Numbered from the stretch's first letter, positions 17,080 to 26,184 are shown. The stretch: 64,000 nt of DNA from Clostridiales bacterium (GCA_004553625.1 SFKX01000001.1:142066-206065), one strand, 5' to 3'. The notes: generated by a model from the sequence alone, not told the origin. Program-made: numbers and translations.

Positions 17080-18824
17080 CAAAAAAACTCTTCCCCTACA
17101 TTAAAGGCTTCGAAAAGGACGCGGTGAAAGCGCCGCTCTTCATCCTCATCGAAGCCGTCTGCGAGCTGTTTTTGCCGCTGCTCATGGCGAATATCATAGA
17201 CGTCGGCATAAACGGCGACGGCGGAATGTCTTATATCTGGAAGGCCGGGCTGGGGATGCTGGCGCTCTCGGTCCTCTCGCTCTACAGCGGCATGACCGCG
17301 TCAAAGGCTGCGGCGGTGGCGAGCCAGGGCTTCGGCCGCAACCTCCGCGGCGCGATGTTCGACAAGATCCAGGACTTCTCCTTTGCGGACATCGACCGCT
17401 TCTCCTCCGCCTCGCTCATAACCAGGCTCACGAACGACGTCAACTCCATCCAGATGACGGTCATGATGTGCCTGCGTATGCTGGTGCGCGCGCCGGTGCA
17501 GCTGCTCTCCGCGCTGGTGGTCTGTCTCTTCATGAACGCCAGGCTCACGCTGGTCATCGTCGTGGTCATCCCCGTCATGTGCCTGCTGCTCTGGCTCATC
17601 ATGCGCGCCTGCGAAAAGCTCTTCACCCGCTTCCAGCAGAAGATCGACGCCCTGAACGACACCGTCCAGGAAAACCTCGTCGCCATCCGCGTCGTCAAGG
17701 CCTTCGTCCGCGGCGACTTCGAGCGGAAGAAGTTCAAAAAGTCCAACGACGAACTGCGCGACGCCGGCCTTGCCGCCGTCATGCGCGTCATACTCATAAG
17801 CCCCATCATGATGCTCTCCATGTACGCCGCCATCCTGGGCGTCATGTGGTTCGGCGGCGGCTTCGTCGCAAAGGGCGAGCTGCTGCCCGGCGAGCTCTAC
17901 GCCTTCTTCTCCTACATCGTCCAGGTGCTCATGAGCGTGCTCATGGTCGGCATGTGCCTGCTGATGCTCACCCGCGCCGTGGCCTGCGCCCGCCGCGTCG
18001 TCGAGGTGCTCGAGGCCGAGCCCGATATCTCCGATTCCCCCGAGAGCCGGAGCATCGAGCTGCCCGAGAGCCGCGGCAAGGTGGAGTTTAAGAACGTCTC
18101 CTTCAAATACAGCGCCACAGGCACGGGCGACGACGTCCTCCACGGCATAGACCTCACCGTCGAGCCCGGCCAGTTCGTGGCCGTCGTCGGCGGCACGGGT
18201 ACGGGCAAGTCCACGCTCGTGAACCTCATCCCCCGCTTCTATGACGTGACGCAGGGCCAGGTCCTCGTGGACGGCCTGGACGTGCGGGACTACCCGCTCG
18301 AGGAGCTGCGCAACAGGATAGGCATGGTCCTCCAGACGAACGTCCTCTTTTCCGGCACGGTTCGGGATAACCTGCTCTGGGGCCGGGCCGACGCCACGGA
18401 AGAGGAGATCAGGCAGGCCGCGAAGAACGCCCAGGCCCTGGACTTCATAGAGGCCATGCCCGAGGGCTTCGACACCTGGCTCGACCAGGGCGGCGTGAAC
18501 GTCTCCGGCGGCCAGAAGCAGCGGCTCTGCATCGCCCGGGCCATGCTCCGCCACCCCGCCATCCTCATCCTGGACGACTCCACCTCCGCCGTGGACTCCG
18601 CCACCGAGGCCGAGATACGCAGGTCCTTCTCCGAAAACCTCAAGGATACGACCGTCATAATAATAGCGCAGCGGATAAGCTCGGTGCGCTATGCGGATAA
18701 GATAATCGTCCTCGACGACGACCACATCGCCGCCGAGGGTACGCACGACGAACTCATGGAGACCAGCGACATTTACCGCGAGATCTACCAGTCTCAACAG
18801 GAAGGAGCGATAGACAATGGCTGA
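17076..18824 (+). CDS. ABC exporter half-transporter with degenerate ATPase site
   Basis: A 582-residue membrane-ATPase fusion of the multidrug exporter type. Six transmembrane helices fill residues ~15-300. The ATPase domain has Walker A GGTGTGKST (~residue 371), the signature VSGGQKQR, and Walker B ILILDDSTSAVD, with Asp where the catalytic Glu is expected. The switch histidine is Gln (IIAQRIS). Those two changes mark the inactive-site partner of heterodimeric exporters such as BmrC/LmrC. The ATG at 17076 has AGGAGG 7 bases upstream. It overlaps the next half-transporter by 8 bp. Confidence 0.92.
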   Translation: MTKKLFPYIKGFEKDAVKAPLFILIEAVCELFLPLLMANIIDVGINGDGGMSYIWKAGLGMLALSVLSLYSGMTASKAAAVASQGFGRNLRGAMFDKIQDFSFADIDRFSSASLITRLTNDVNSIQMTVMMCLRMLVRAPVQLLSALVVCLFMNARLTLVIVVVIPVMCLLLWLIMRACEKLFTRFQQKIDALNDTVQENLVAIRVVKAFVRGDFERKKFKKSNDELRDAGLAAVMRVILISPIMMLSMYAAILGVMWFGGGFVAKGELLPGELYAFFSYIVQVLMSVLMVGMCLLMLTRAVACARRVVEVLEAEPDISDSPESRSIELPESRGKVEFKNVSFKYSATGTGDDVLHGIDLTVEPGQFVAVVGGTGTGKSTLVNLIPRFYDVTQGQVLVDGLDVRDYPLEELRNRIGMVLQTNVLFSGTVRDNLLWGRADATEEEIRQAAKNAQALDFIEAMPEGFDTWLDQGGVNVSGGQKQRLCIARAMLRHPAILILDDSTSAVDSATEAEIRRSFSENLKDTTVIIIAQRISSVRYADKIIVLDDDHIAAEGTHDELMETSDIYREIYQSQQEGAIDNG

Positions 18825-21008
18825 AAACAGGCAGAGACACGGCGGCCCCGGCGGGGGCGGTCCGGGCGCCAGGGGCGGTTATCAGAAGCCGAAGAACGCC
18901 AAACGCACCATGCTCCGGCTGCTGGGATATATAAGCGGAAAGAAGTGGCTGCTCGTCCTGGTGTTCCTGTGCGTGGCGCTCAGCTCCGTTGCGAGCCTGG
19001 CCGGGACCTATCTCATAAAGCCCGTGCTTAACGACCTCGTCGGAGACGGGTCGCTCTCTGAAAAGCTCATATACCTCGGCAAGATGCTGGCGGTCATGGC
19101 GGCGGTGTTCCTCGTGGGCGCGGCCTGCACCTATGCGCAGTCGGCCATCATGGCCCAGCTCGCGCACCGCGGCACCAACCGCCTGCGCGGCGAGCTCTTC
19201 GACAAGATGCAGGAGCTCCCCCTCTCATTCTACGACAAAAACTCCCACGGCGAGCTCATGAGCCGCTTCTCAAACGACGCCGACTATGTCCAGCAGATGC
19301 TGGAGCAGAGCATTGTCTCCATCTTCTCATCCAGCCTGATGTTCATAGGCATCGTAATCATACTCATCGTCACCTGCCCGCCGCTCTTTCTCATAACGCT
19401 GCTCGTGCTGGCCGGCAGCTTCCTCGCCATCCGCACGATAGGCGGGCGCAGCCGCAGGCTCTACCAGGAGCAGCAGCGCGCCCTGGGCGAGATGAACGGC
19501 AACATCCAGGAGATGATAGAGGGCCTGCGCGTCGTCAAGGCCTTCACGCACGAGGACGCCGCAAAGGCGCAGTTCGGCAAGCTCAATAACGCCTATTTCG
19601 ACGTCGCCAAAGACGCCAACTTCTACGCGACCGCCATGATGCCCATTGTGAGCAACGTCATGAACATCGGCTACGCGCTGACGGCTATCGTGGGCGGGCT
19701 CTTCGCCTTCGGCGGGATGCTGGACCTCGGCGGCCTGGCGATCTACCTCCAGTTCGGGCGGCAGATCTCCCAGCCCATGAGCCAGGTCTCGCAGCAGATG
19801 ACCTCCCTGCTCTCCGCACTCGCGGGCGCGGAACGCATCTTCGAGATAATCGACATGGAGCCGGAGGTGGACGAGGGCAAGGTCACGCTCGTGCGCGCGC
19901 AGAAGGACGAAAACGGCGCAATTTCCGAGAACACCGGCTCCGAGCGCTATCACACCTGGGCCTGGAAGGTCCCGCGCTCCTCACGGCTGACTCTGGTGCC
20001 GGTCATGATAGAGCCGGACGGCTCGCCCGTGGAGCTGGGCCAGGCCGTGCACGAGGACGGGGCGCTCAAAATGCTCCCGCCAACGTCGATTCCCCGGAGG
20101 GCATCTGGGTCCGCGCCGAAAAGGACGGCTCCCTCACAGAGGTCACGGACCTCGCCTCCCTCGCCTCCCACGCCTGGGCCTGGAAATACCCCGACCGCGA
20201 GGGCTGCAGCACCCTGCACATCGTCCGCGGCAGCGTCCGGAACGTCCCCGGCGAGGACTTCTGCCTCACCGAGCTCAAGGGCGCGGTGCGCCTGAACGAC
20301 GTCTGCTTCTCCTATGTGCCGGAAAAGCCCATCCTCAAGCACGTCAGCGTCTATGCAAACCCGGGCCAGAAGATCGCCTTCGTCGGCTCCACCGGCGCGG
20401 GCAAGACCACCATCACGAACCTCATAAACCGCTTCTACGAGATAGACTCCGGCATGATAACCTATGACGGCATAGACGTCACGGACATCAAAAAGGACGA
20501 CCTGCGCCGCTCCCTGGGCGCGGTGCTCCAGGACACTCACCTCTTCACCGGCACCGTCATGGAGAACATACGCTACGGCCGCCTGGACGCCACGGACGAG
20601 GAGTGCATCGCCGCGGCAAAGAGCGCGAACGCCCACAGCTTCATCCGCCGCCTGCCGGACGGCTACAACACGCAGGTGACGGGCGACGGCGCCAACCTCT
20701 CGCAGGGCCAGCGCCAGCTCCTGGCCATCGCCCGCGCCGCTGTGGCGGACCCGCCGGTCATGGTCCTAGACGAGGCCACGAGCTCCATCGACACCCGTAC
20801 CGAGCGCCACATCGAAAAGGGCATGGACGCGCTCATGGAGGACCGCACGGTGTTCGTCATCGCGCACAGGCTCTCCACCGTCCGCAACTCCAACTGCATC
20901 GTCGTCATCGAGCACGGCGAGATCCAGGAAAAGGGCGGCCACGAGGACCTGCTCGCCCAGAAGGGCCGCTACTATATGCTCTACACCGGCCAGCACATCC
21001 TCGACTGA
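18817..21008 (+). pseudogene. ABC exporter half-transporter, canonical partner, interrupted by a -1 frameshift
   Basis: The partner subunit would be about 730 residues. The N-terminal part (18817 to about 20071) has a Gly/Arg/Pro-rich leader, six helices and a linker. The remainder continues in another frame to 21008 with Walker A GSTGAGKTT, signature LSQGQRQ, intact Walker B MVLDEATSSID and IAHRLS. The frames join at a run of four A at 20068-20071; a fifth A would restore Leu-Lys-Asn-Ala-Pro-Ala and one continuous protein. It may be a sequencing or assembly error, since the rest shows no decay, or a genuine recent mutation. The catalytic residues complement those lacking in the preceding gene. 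Confidence 0.88.
19882..20192 (+). repeat. Duplicated WAWK linker module in the ABC exporter
   Basis: Two copies of a ~30-codon module lie in the linker between membrane and ATPase domains: 19882-19974 and 20103-20192. Both read Val-Arg-Ala-x-Lys-Asp ... then His-x-Trp-Ala-Trp-Lys. At DNA level the 18-base WAWK-coding stretch at 19951 recurs at 20169 with two differences. The frameshift lies between the copies. Confidence 0.6.
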
Positions 21009-21028
21009 GCCGCGCAGCGCAAAAAACA

Positions 21029-21098
21029 TCCCCGGGAGGGCAGGACCCTCCCGGGGACATGGAAAACCGCCCCGGTGCGACTTCCGGGGCGGTTCCTT
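21029..21098 (+). terminator. Tandem terminator hairpins after the ABC operon
   Basis: First stem: 12 bp (21029-21040 with 21046-21057), loop CAGGA, no T run. Second stem: 11 bp (21065-21075 with 21084-21094) followed by CCTTTA. Together they end the plus-strand operon and shield the convergent minus-strand gene that follows. Confidence 0.75.
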
Positions 21099-21160
21099 TA
21101 TGGAATGAGGACAAAATGAAAAAGATGAAACTGTCTCTTGCGAGTATTATACTAACAAAG

Positions 21161-21193
21161 AGTTGTTACACAAAAAACACTTAAGTTGTTACA
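21161..21193. repeat. Short direct repeat in the intergenic gap before punA end
   Basis: AGTTGTTACA occurs at 21161-21170 and again at 21184-21193, 23 bp apart, in an AT-rich stretch between two convergent operons. No gene or known site was recognised in this gap (21099-21222). Confidence 0.4.
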
Positions 21194-21222
21194 GAAGTAT
21201 TAAGCGAAAAGTTTTTTCAAAC

Positions 21223-22050
21223 TTATCTGCACATCTTCACGATGCTCTCCTTGACGAGGCGCTTGAAGAGGGGGGCGGCGGCGTCTGCGGCGGCCTGGAC
21301 CTCCTCGTGCGTCAGCGGCGTGGGCGAGAGGCCCGCGCCCTTGTTGCAGACGCAGCTTATCCCGCAGACCCTCATGCCGCAGTGGCGCGCGGCCGTGGCC
21401 TCCACCGCCGTGGACATGCCCACCGCGTCCGCACCCAGGACGCCCAGCATCCGCACCTCCGCCGGCGTCTCGAAGCAGGGACCGGTCAGCTGGCAGTATA
21501 CGCCCTCGCGCAGCGCGATGCCCGCCTCCTTCGCCACGGAGCGGATGACCTCGCAGAGCTCCGGGTCGTAGACGTGGGACATGTCCGGAAAGCGCGTGCC
21601 GAGCTCCTCGATGTTCGGACCGACGAGCGGGTTCGGGAAAAAGAGCATGATGTGGTCCGTCATCAGCATGAAGTCCCCGGCGTCGAACTCCGGGTTCACG
21701 CCGCCGGAGGCGTTCGTGAGAAAGAGTATCTCCGCGCCCAGAAGGTGCATGAGCCGCGCGGGCAGCACGACGTCCGAGAGCTCGTAGCCCTCGTAGTAGT
21801 GGATGCGGCCCTGCATGCACACCACCGGCACGCCGTCCAGATGGCCGAAGATGAACTTCCCCGCGTGGCCCGGGACCGTGGACACCGGAAAGCCCGGGAT
21901 GTCCGAATACGGCACCTCGCAGACCACGTCCAGCGCCTCGGCAAAGCCGCCCAGGCCGCTGCCCAGCACCAGCGCCGCCTTGGGGACAAAGTCCGTAACG
22001 CTGCGGACGTAGTCGCGGCATTTCAGCAGTTTTTCATAGCGTTTGTCCAT
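21223..22050 (-). CDS. punA: Purine nucleoside phosphorylase
   Basis: Phosphorolysis of purine (deoxy)nucleosides to base and (deoxy)ribose-1-phosphate in salvage. The 275-residue trimeric-type enzyme shows the phosphate-binding LGSGLGGFAEAL, GRIHYYEGY near residue 82, LTNASGGVN, GPCFETPAEVRML and AVGMSTAVEA. GCISCV-like text near the C-terminus with Asn/Lys (CNKGAG) is usual for guanosine/inosine-type enzymes. The start has no gap problems, and the following DUF4037 gene upstream is 2 bp away, so they are probably cotranscribed. Confidence 0.94.
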   Translation of the reverse strand: MDKRYEKLLKCRDYVRSVTDFVPKAALVLGSGLGGFAEALDVVCEVPYSDIPGFPVSTVPGHAGKFIFGHLDGVPVVCMQGRIHYYEGYELSDVVLPARLMHLLGAEILFLTNASGGVNPEFDAGDFMLMTDHIMLFFPNPLVGPNIEELGTRFPDMSHVYDPELCEVIRSVAKEAGIALREGVYCQLTGPCFETPAEVRMLGVLGADAVGMSTAVEATAARHCGMRVCGISCVCNKGAGLSPTPLTHEEVQAAADAAAPLFKRLVKESIVKMCR

Positions 22051-22052
22051 TT

Positions 22053-22982
22053 TTAACCCTCCATTACATGCAGGCCCCGGAGCTCGGGGTCCTCTATCCT
22101 GGACATTATCGAATATGCGTGCGGCTCGAGGTAGTCCCCCGCCGCGTCCGTCAGGCCCTGGAGCCTCAGCTCGCGTATCGCCGCTCCCGCGACGTTCTCG
22201 ACGTGCGAGGCGATGAGCTCCCCGTCCCGCCGCGTGGAGAGGCAGGCGATCTCACGCAGGTAGGGCAGCGCGTCCGACATCGCCACAAGCTCCCCCGCCC
22301 CCGCGAACTGCCACTTGTAAAATGGCTCGTAGCGGAAGTTCAGCAGATATACCATCGAGAGCGCCGCGTTCAGAAACTCCGCCAGCGCCAGCCTTGCGCC
22401 GGAGGGGTCGCTCCTTCTCATGAGCCGCGGGTAGTTATATTGCCCGGACTGCGCCATCGTCGCTGCGCGGGCGGCCAGCTTCTTCTTCCGCACGTCCTCC
22501 GGGTAGCAGGGCAAAAGCCCGTTTCTTATCCCTGTGAACTCGCCCAGCCCGTCCTCGAACACCGCGCCGGAGGTGCAGGTCGCCAAAAAGTGCTCCTGTA
22601 TCCGCAGCCAGCGCATGGGCGTATCCGGAACGCCGGGGCAGCCGATGTAGTAGCGGTAGAAGTCCGAGGTCCGCATCACCCCCACCCGCTGCGCGCCGGT
22701 GTGCGTGTCCCGCCTCGTGAAGCCCATATATTCCTTCGGCAGAGCGTCGTAGGCCTGCTGCAGCGCCTCGCCGTATTCCGCAAAGTCCGCGTCGGAGAGC
22801 CACAGGCAGAAGCCCGGGCCGAAGTCGTGGTCGCGGGAATATTCGTCGTCCAGGCCCAGGCAGTCCGAGCCCTGGCCGCAGAGCCCCGCCGCCGCGCGCG
22901 GCATCAGCTCCGGAAAACGCTCCCTCAAGGCGGGCGCGCCGACTTCTTCGTAATAGCTCCTGCAGAGCTCCAGTCCCTTCAT
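22053..22982 (-). CDS. DUF4037 protein, nucleotidyltransferase-like
   Basis: A 309-residue protein of the DUF4037 group. Near the N-terminus, GQGSDCLGLDDEYSRDHDFG has the Gly-Ser-x(n)-Asp-x-Asp form of nucleotidyltransferase-fold enzymes. The rest is helical with a conserved Arg/Trp-rich region (YRYYIGCPG). Substrate is unknown. It lies 2 bp upstream of punA in the same direction, which could mean a role in nucleotide or nucleoside metabolism, but such genes are also found elsewhere. Confidence 0.75.
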   Translation of the reverse strand: MKGLELCRSYYEEVGAPALRERFPELMPRAAAGLCGQGSDCLGLDDEYSRDHDFGPGFCLWLSDADFAEYGEALQQAYDALPKEYMGFTRRDTHTGAQRVGVMRTSDFYRYYIGCPGVPDTPMRWLRIQEHFLATCTSGAVFEDGLGEFTGIRNGLLPCYPEDVRKKKLAARAATMAQSGQYNYPRLMRRSDPSGARLALAEFLNAALSMVYLLNFRYEPFYKWQFAGAGELVAMSDALPYLREIACLSTRRDGELIASHVENVAGAAIRELRLQGLTDAAGDYLEPHAYSIMSRIEDPELRGLHVMEG

Positions 22983-23049
22983 GCTGTCACCTCACCGGGG
23001 CGCTTTGCCCCGACCTTTCCAAATTGTGCGGGCGGCTCCCGCCCGGCCA

Positions 23050-23081
23050 AAAAGGCGCCCGTCTCCGGACGGGCGCCTTTT
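23050..23081. terminator. Bidirectional terminator
   Basis: A perfect 14-bp stem (AAAAGGCGCCCGTC at 23050-23063 with its complement at 23068-23081) and a TCCG loop. A and T runs flank both sides, so it can stop transcription either way. It lies directly after the minus-strand siroheme-reductase-like gene. Confidence 0.9.
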
Positions 23082-23096
23082 CCGCGTCTTTTACTT

Positions 23097-24050
23097 TCAG
23101 CAGCTGGCGCCGCCCTTGGCGGTGGCGGCCATCTTCAATATGTCCCCTTTGCGGCTGAGGACCTCGTCGCTCTTGAGCTGGCGGATGAACTCCTCCACGC
23201 CGACCCGGTCTATCGTCCGGCCGAAGCGCTCGCCCGTCCGGCCCAGCTCGCGGTAGAGCAGGATGGCCTTTTCTATGAGCTTCATGACCTCGTCCTCTGA
23301 GTAGACCCCGCCGATGTTCGTGCCGAGCCGCTGGGTCTTGCCCCAGATACCGCCGATCACCACGGCGTAGCCCCGCTCCTTCTCCGAAAAGCTGTGCAGC
23401 GGGCAGGCGGCGATGCACTTTCCGCAGTTCGTGCAGGCGGCCTTGTCCACGACGATCTTCCCCGCCGCGCCCCGCGAGACGCAGTGTACGGGACAGCGCT
23501 CTATCACCGCGCACTTCACGCAGTTGCGGCACCTGTTGAGGTCCTGCTCCGGCACGCTCTGGCCGTAGACGCCGAAGTCGTTCAGGCCGGGCTTCACGCA
23601 GTTGTTCGGGCAGCCGCCCACGGCTATCTTGAACTTGTGCGGCAGCGTGACCTCGTGCCAGCCCACGAAGAATTCGTCATATATCCGCTTGGCAAAGGCC
23701 TGAGTATCGAAAAGGCCGTGTACGCACACCGTCCCCTTGCAGGCTACCACGGGCCGCACTATGGAGCCCGTGCCGCCCGTCACCAGGCCGGCCGCCTCGA
23801 CCTCCTTGACCAGCGGTTCGAGGTTCTCATACGGCACGCCCTGTATCTCTATCGTCAGGCGGACCGTCAGCGCGACGCGCCCGTCGCCGTATTTCTTTGC
23901 GACGTCCGTCACCATCTGCATCTGCTCGTTTGTGAACACGCCGTTCGGCGCAACTATGCGCGCTATGAAGTGCTCGCCGTCGTTATTGAGGATGAGCCCG
24001 CGCCCCTTGAGCGCCTTTTTCTCCGCTTCGGTGATTTTGAGCAAAGTCAT
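23097..24050 (-). CDS. Siroheme-type nitrite/sulfite reductase-like protein with ferredoxin insert
   Basis: A 317-residue single-subunit protein. The first ~65 residues match the ferredoxin-like half-domain of nitrite/sulfite reductases. Cysteines for siroheme/4Fe-4S occur as CKGTVC (~104-109) and GGCPNNC (~149-155). A 2x[4Fe-4S] ferredoxin insert follows (CRNCVKCAVIERCPVHC and CTNCGKCIAACP). Such proteins are compact relatives of AsrC and Dsr subunits; whether sulfite, nitrite or something else is reduced is not shown. No siroheme synthesis or electron-transfer partner gene is adjacent. AGGAGG precedes the ATG. Confidence 0.85.
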   Translation of the reverse strand: MTLLKITEAEKKALKGRGLILNNDGEHFIARIVAPNGVFTNEQMQMVTDVAKKYGDGRVALTVRLTIEIQGVPYENLEPLVKEVEAAGLVTGGTGSIVRPVVACKGTVCVHGLFDTQAFAKRIYDEFFVGWHEVTLPHKFKIAVGGCPNNCVKPGLNDFGVYGQSVPEQDLNRCRNCVKCAVIERCPVHCVSRGAAGKIVVDKAACTNCGKCIAACPLHSFSEKERGYAVVIGGIWGKTQRLGTNIGGVYSEDEVMKLIEKAILLYRELGRTGERFGRTIDRVGVEEFIRQLKSDEVLSRKGDILKMAATAKGGASC

Positions 24051-24139
24051 CGCCTCCTGTACAATTTTCCCGGATATCCTTCATCGTAACGCCGTCCGGG
24101 AGGCCGCGTCAAGGCTCAATTCGCCATTTTTCGGTTTTT

Positions 24140-24958
24140 TCACGCCCTGCCCAGCGTATACATGTCCGGACGCCGCGCCGACATCAGCGGCAGCTGGCGG
24201 CGTACGCTCTCCACCCGCTCCGGCTCGAGCTCGGCGTAGACGATCTCCTCACTCGCGCCAGCCCGGGCCAGGACCTCGCCCCAGGGCGACACCACGATCG
24301 AGTTGGAGTACGAGACGTAGAAGCCCTGCTCGTCCCGAGCCGGGGCGCAGCCCAGCATATAAATCTGGTTGTCCACCGCGCGGCAGCGGAACAGTATCTC
24401 CCAGTGCGCCGGACCCGTCGTCATGTTGAAGGACGCCGGGCAGATCACCGCCCAGGCCCCGTCCAGCGCCATGATCCGCGCCAGCTCCGGGAAGCGGATG
24501 TCAAAACAGATGCACAGCCCCAGCCGCCCGAACTCCGTATCCAGGACGCAGATCTCGTCCCCCGGCGTGAAGGTGGCCGATTCCTTGAAGTGCTGTCCGC
24601 CCTCGACGTCTATGTCAAAGAGGTGCACCTTCCGGCAGCGCCCTGTCTGCTTCCCCTCCCGGTTGAACACGAAGGACGTATTGTAGATCTTCCCGTCCTC
24701 TGCCGTCTCCGGGATGGAACCGCCGATGAGCCAGACCCCGTTCTCCGCCGCCGCGCGGGAGAGCATGCTCCAGGCCGGCCCGCCCACGGGCTCCTGGTTC
24801 TCCACAAAGGCGCGGTTGCGGTATTCGCAGCAGAACATCTCCGGCAGGACGCAGAGGTCCGCGCCACCCGACGCCGCCTCGCGTATCAGCGCCTCCGCCT
24901 TGTCGAGGTTCGTCTGTTTATCCTGCACGTTCTGCATCTGTATGAGCGCGACTTTCAT
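24140..24958 (-). CDS. Carbon-nitrogen hydrolase (omega-amidase/nitrilase fold)
   Basis: A 272-residue amide hydrolase. The Glu-Lys-Cys triad is visible: LPEMF (Glu ~42), CRKVHLFD (Lys ~112) and CICFDIRFPE (Cys ~147). The closest functional type by motif (HLFDID, DIRFPE) is the Nit2/omega-amidase group that hydrolyses 2-oxoglutaramate or 2-oxosuccinamate; N-carbamoylputrescine amidase is less likely. The ATG at 24958 gives MKVALIQMQN, the usual start. It is 22 bp after trxB, apparently one operon. Confidence 0.87.
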   Translation of the reverse strand: MKVALIQMQNVQDKQTNLDKAEALIREAASGGADLCVLPEMFCCEYRNRAFVENQEPVGGPAWSMLSRAAAENGVWLIGGSIPETAEDGKIYNTSFVFNREGKQTGRCRKVHLFDIDVEGGQHFKESATFTPGDEICVLDTEFGRLGLCICFDIRFPELARIMALDGAWAVICPASFNMTTGPAHWEILFRCRAVDNQIYMLGCAPARDEQGFYVSYSNSIVVSPWGEVLARAGASEEIVYAELEPERVESVRRQLPLMSARRPDMYTLGRA

Positions 24959-24980
24959 TCTATCTCCCCCTTCCCGGAAA

Positions 24981-25898
24981 TCAGAGCCTGTCCATATGCC
25001 GGCAGGCGGCCACGGCTGCGGCCGCGCCGTCTCCCACGGCGGTCGTGAGCTGGCGGACCGTCTTGGCCCGGCAGTCGCCCGCGGCAAAGATGCCCGGAAC
25101 GCCCGCGGCACAGTCCTCGCCCGCGGCGAACCAGCCGGCCTCGTCCAGGTGCGCCAGCTCCGCAAAGGGCGCGTTCGCGGGCTCGTAGCCCACCGCCACG
25201 AAGAGCCCGTCCACCTTTATGCTCCGGCGCTCTCCGCCCGTGACCGGCTCTATCACCAGGCCCGTGAGCTCGCCCTCGCCCTCCAGCTCCGCCACCCGGC
25301 TCGACATGCAGAACTCTATGTTCGGCCTCGAGCGCGCGGCGCTGACGTTCGCCGCCTCGGCGCGGAACTCGTCGCGTCTGTGTATTATGTAAACCTTCGA
25401 ACTGCCGTTGGAGAGCAGGAGCGCGTCCTGCAGCGCGGCGTCGCCGCCGCCGGCCACGGCGACGGGGCGGTCCTTGTAGAAGGCGCCGTCGCAGACTGCG
25501 CAGTAGCACACGCCGTTTCCGGCGAGCTCCTCCTCGCGCGGGACGCCGAGCCTGCGGTGCTGGGCTCCGGTTGCGAGGATGACGGTTTTTGCGGCGTACT
25601 CGCCCTCGGGCGTTATGACGGCGAAGCCCTTGCCCTCCCGTCGCAGGCCGGTGACCTCCGCGAGCTCGGCCTGGGCGCCCATATCGAGGGCCTGGGCGAA
25701 CATCCGGTCCGCGAGCTCAGCGCCGGAGATCTCCGGGATGCCGGGGAAGTTGTCCACCTTGGGCGACCAGGCGATCTGACCGCCAAAACCATTTTTCTCC
25801 AGCACGAGCACGGAGCGCTCCGCGCGCCTGCCGTAGATGGCCGCGGAAAGCCCCGCCGGCCCGCCGCCGACGATGACGATGTCGTAAGAACCTTGCAT
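24981..25898 (-). CDS. trxB: Thioredoxin reductase (FAD/NAD(P)H)
   Basis: A 305-residue flavoenzyme that reduces thioredoxin. FAD-binding VGGGPAGLSAA is at residues 10-20, the redox disulfide CAVCDGAF at ~132-139, the nucleotide-binding VAGGGDAALQDA at ~147-158, and FAAGDCR near the C-terminus. The second motif is GGGDAA rather than the more common GGGNSA, which affects nucleotide preference in some homologues; the exact donor (NADPH or other) is therefore not certain. It leads an operon with the amidase gene. Confidence 0.92.
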   Translation of the reverse strand: MQGSYDIVIVGGGPAGLSAAIYGRRAERSVLVLEKNGFGGQIAWSPKVDNFPGIPEISGAELADRMFAQALDMGAQAELAEVTGLRREGKGFAVITPEGEYAAKTVILATGAQHRRLGVPREEELAGNGVCYCAVCDGAFYKDRPVAVAGGGDAALQDALLLSNGSSKVYIIHRRDEFRAEAANVSAARSRPNIEFCMSSRVAELEGEGELTGLVIEPVTGGERRSIKVDGLFVAVGYEPANAPFAELAHLDEAGWFAAGEDCAAGVPGIFAAGDCRAKTVRQLTTAVGDGAAAAVAACRHMDRL

Positions 25899-25966
25899 AA
25901 AAATCGCTCCAAAATGTAGATTTACTTGGCCAGGGCACTGCCCAATGGTCAGTATAAATTGATAAT

Positions 25967-26083
25967 TCAGCCGCAGTTAGGGCAGGAGACGCGGCCTTTG
26001 CGCCGGTGTGAGAGGAAGATAGTGCTGTTGATGATATTTTCGCCGCATTTTGGGCAGACGTACTTTCCTGCCACAGCCTTCAT
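25967..26083 (-). CDS. Zinc-ribbon micropeptide
   Basis: A 38-residue reading frame from an ATG at 26083 with two CxxC pairs, CPKC (residues ~10-13) and CPNC (~34-37), the spacing of a zinc ribbon. A GTG at about 26101 would add six residues and has an AAGGA site seven bases upstream, so the start is uncertain. It is too short to give a function; it lies in an AT-richer stretch beside the MBL hydrolase. It is called a gene because the cysteine pattern is unlikely by chance. Confidence 0.5.
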   Translation of the reverse strand: MKAVAGKYVCPKCGENIINSTIFLSHRRKGRVSCPNCG

Positions 26084-26159
26084 CCAACACAATGATACCA
26101 CACAAGTTCCTTTTTGGAAATGCTTTTAGAGACTGACTTCCGACAAGCGTTCCGATATT

Positions 26160-26184
26160 ACAGCACAGACAGGTGCTGTTTTTC
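26160..26184 (+). terminator. Hairpin with T run on the plus strand
   Basis: A 7-bp stem ACAGCAC/GTGCTGT (26160-26166, 26173-26179) followed on the plus strand by TTTTTC. No plus-strand gene precedes it, so it may only form a barrier after the minus-strand MBL gene. Confidence 0.4.

Noticed and set aside
20068..20071. Programmed -1 frameshift in the ABC exporter
   Set aside because: No XXXYYYZ-type heptamer or downstream pseudoknot was seen; a lost A in the run is simpler.
21161..21193. The AGTTGTTACA direct repeat as a regulatory operator
   Set aside because: It lies between convergent operons with no start nearby; kept only as a low-interest repeat.
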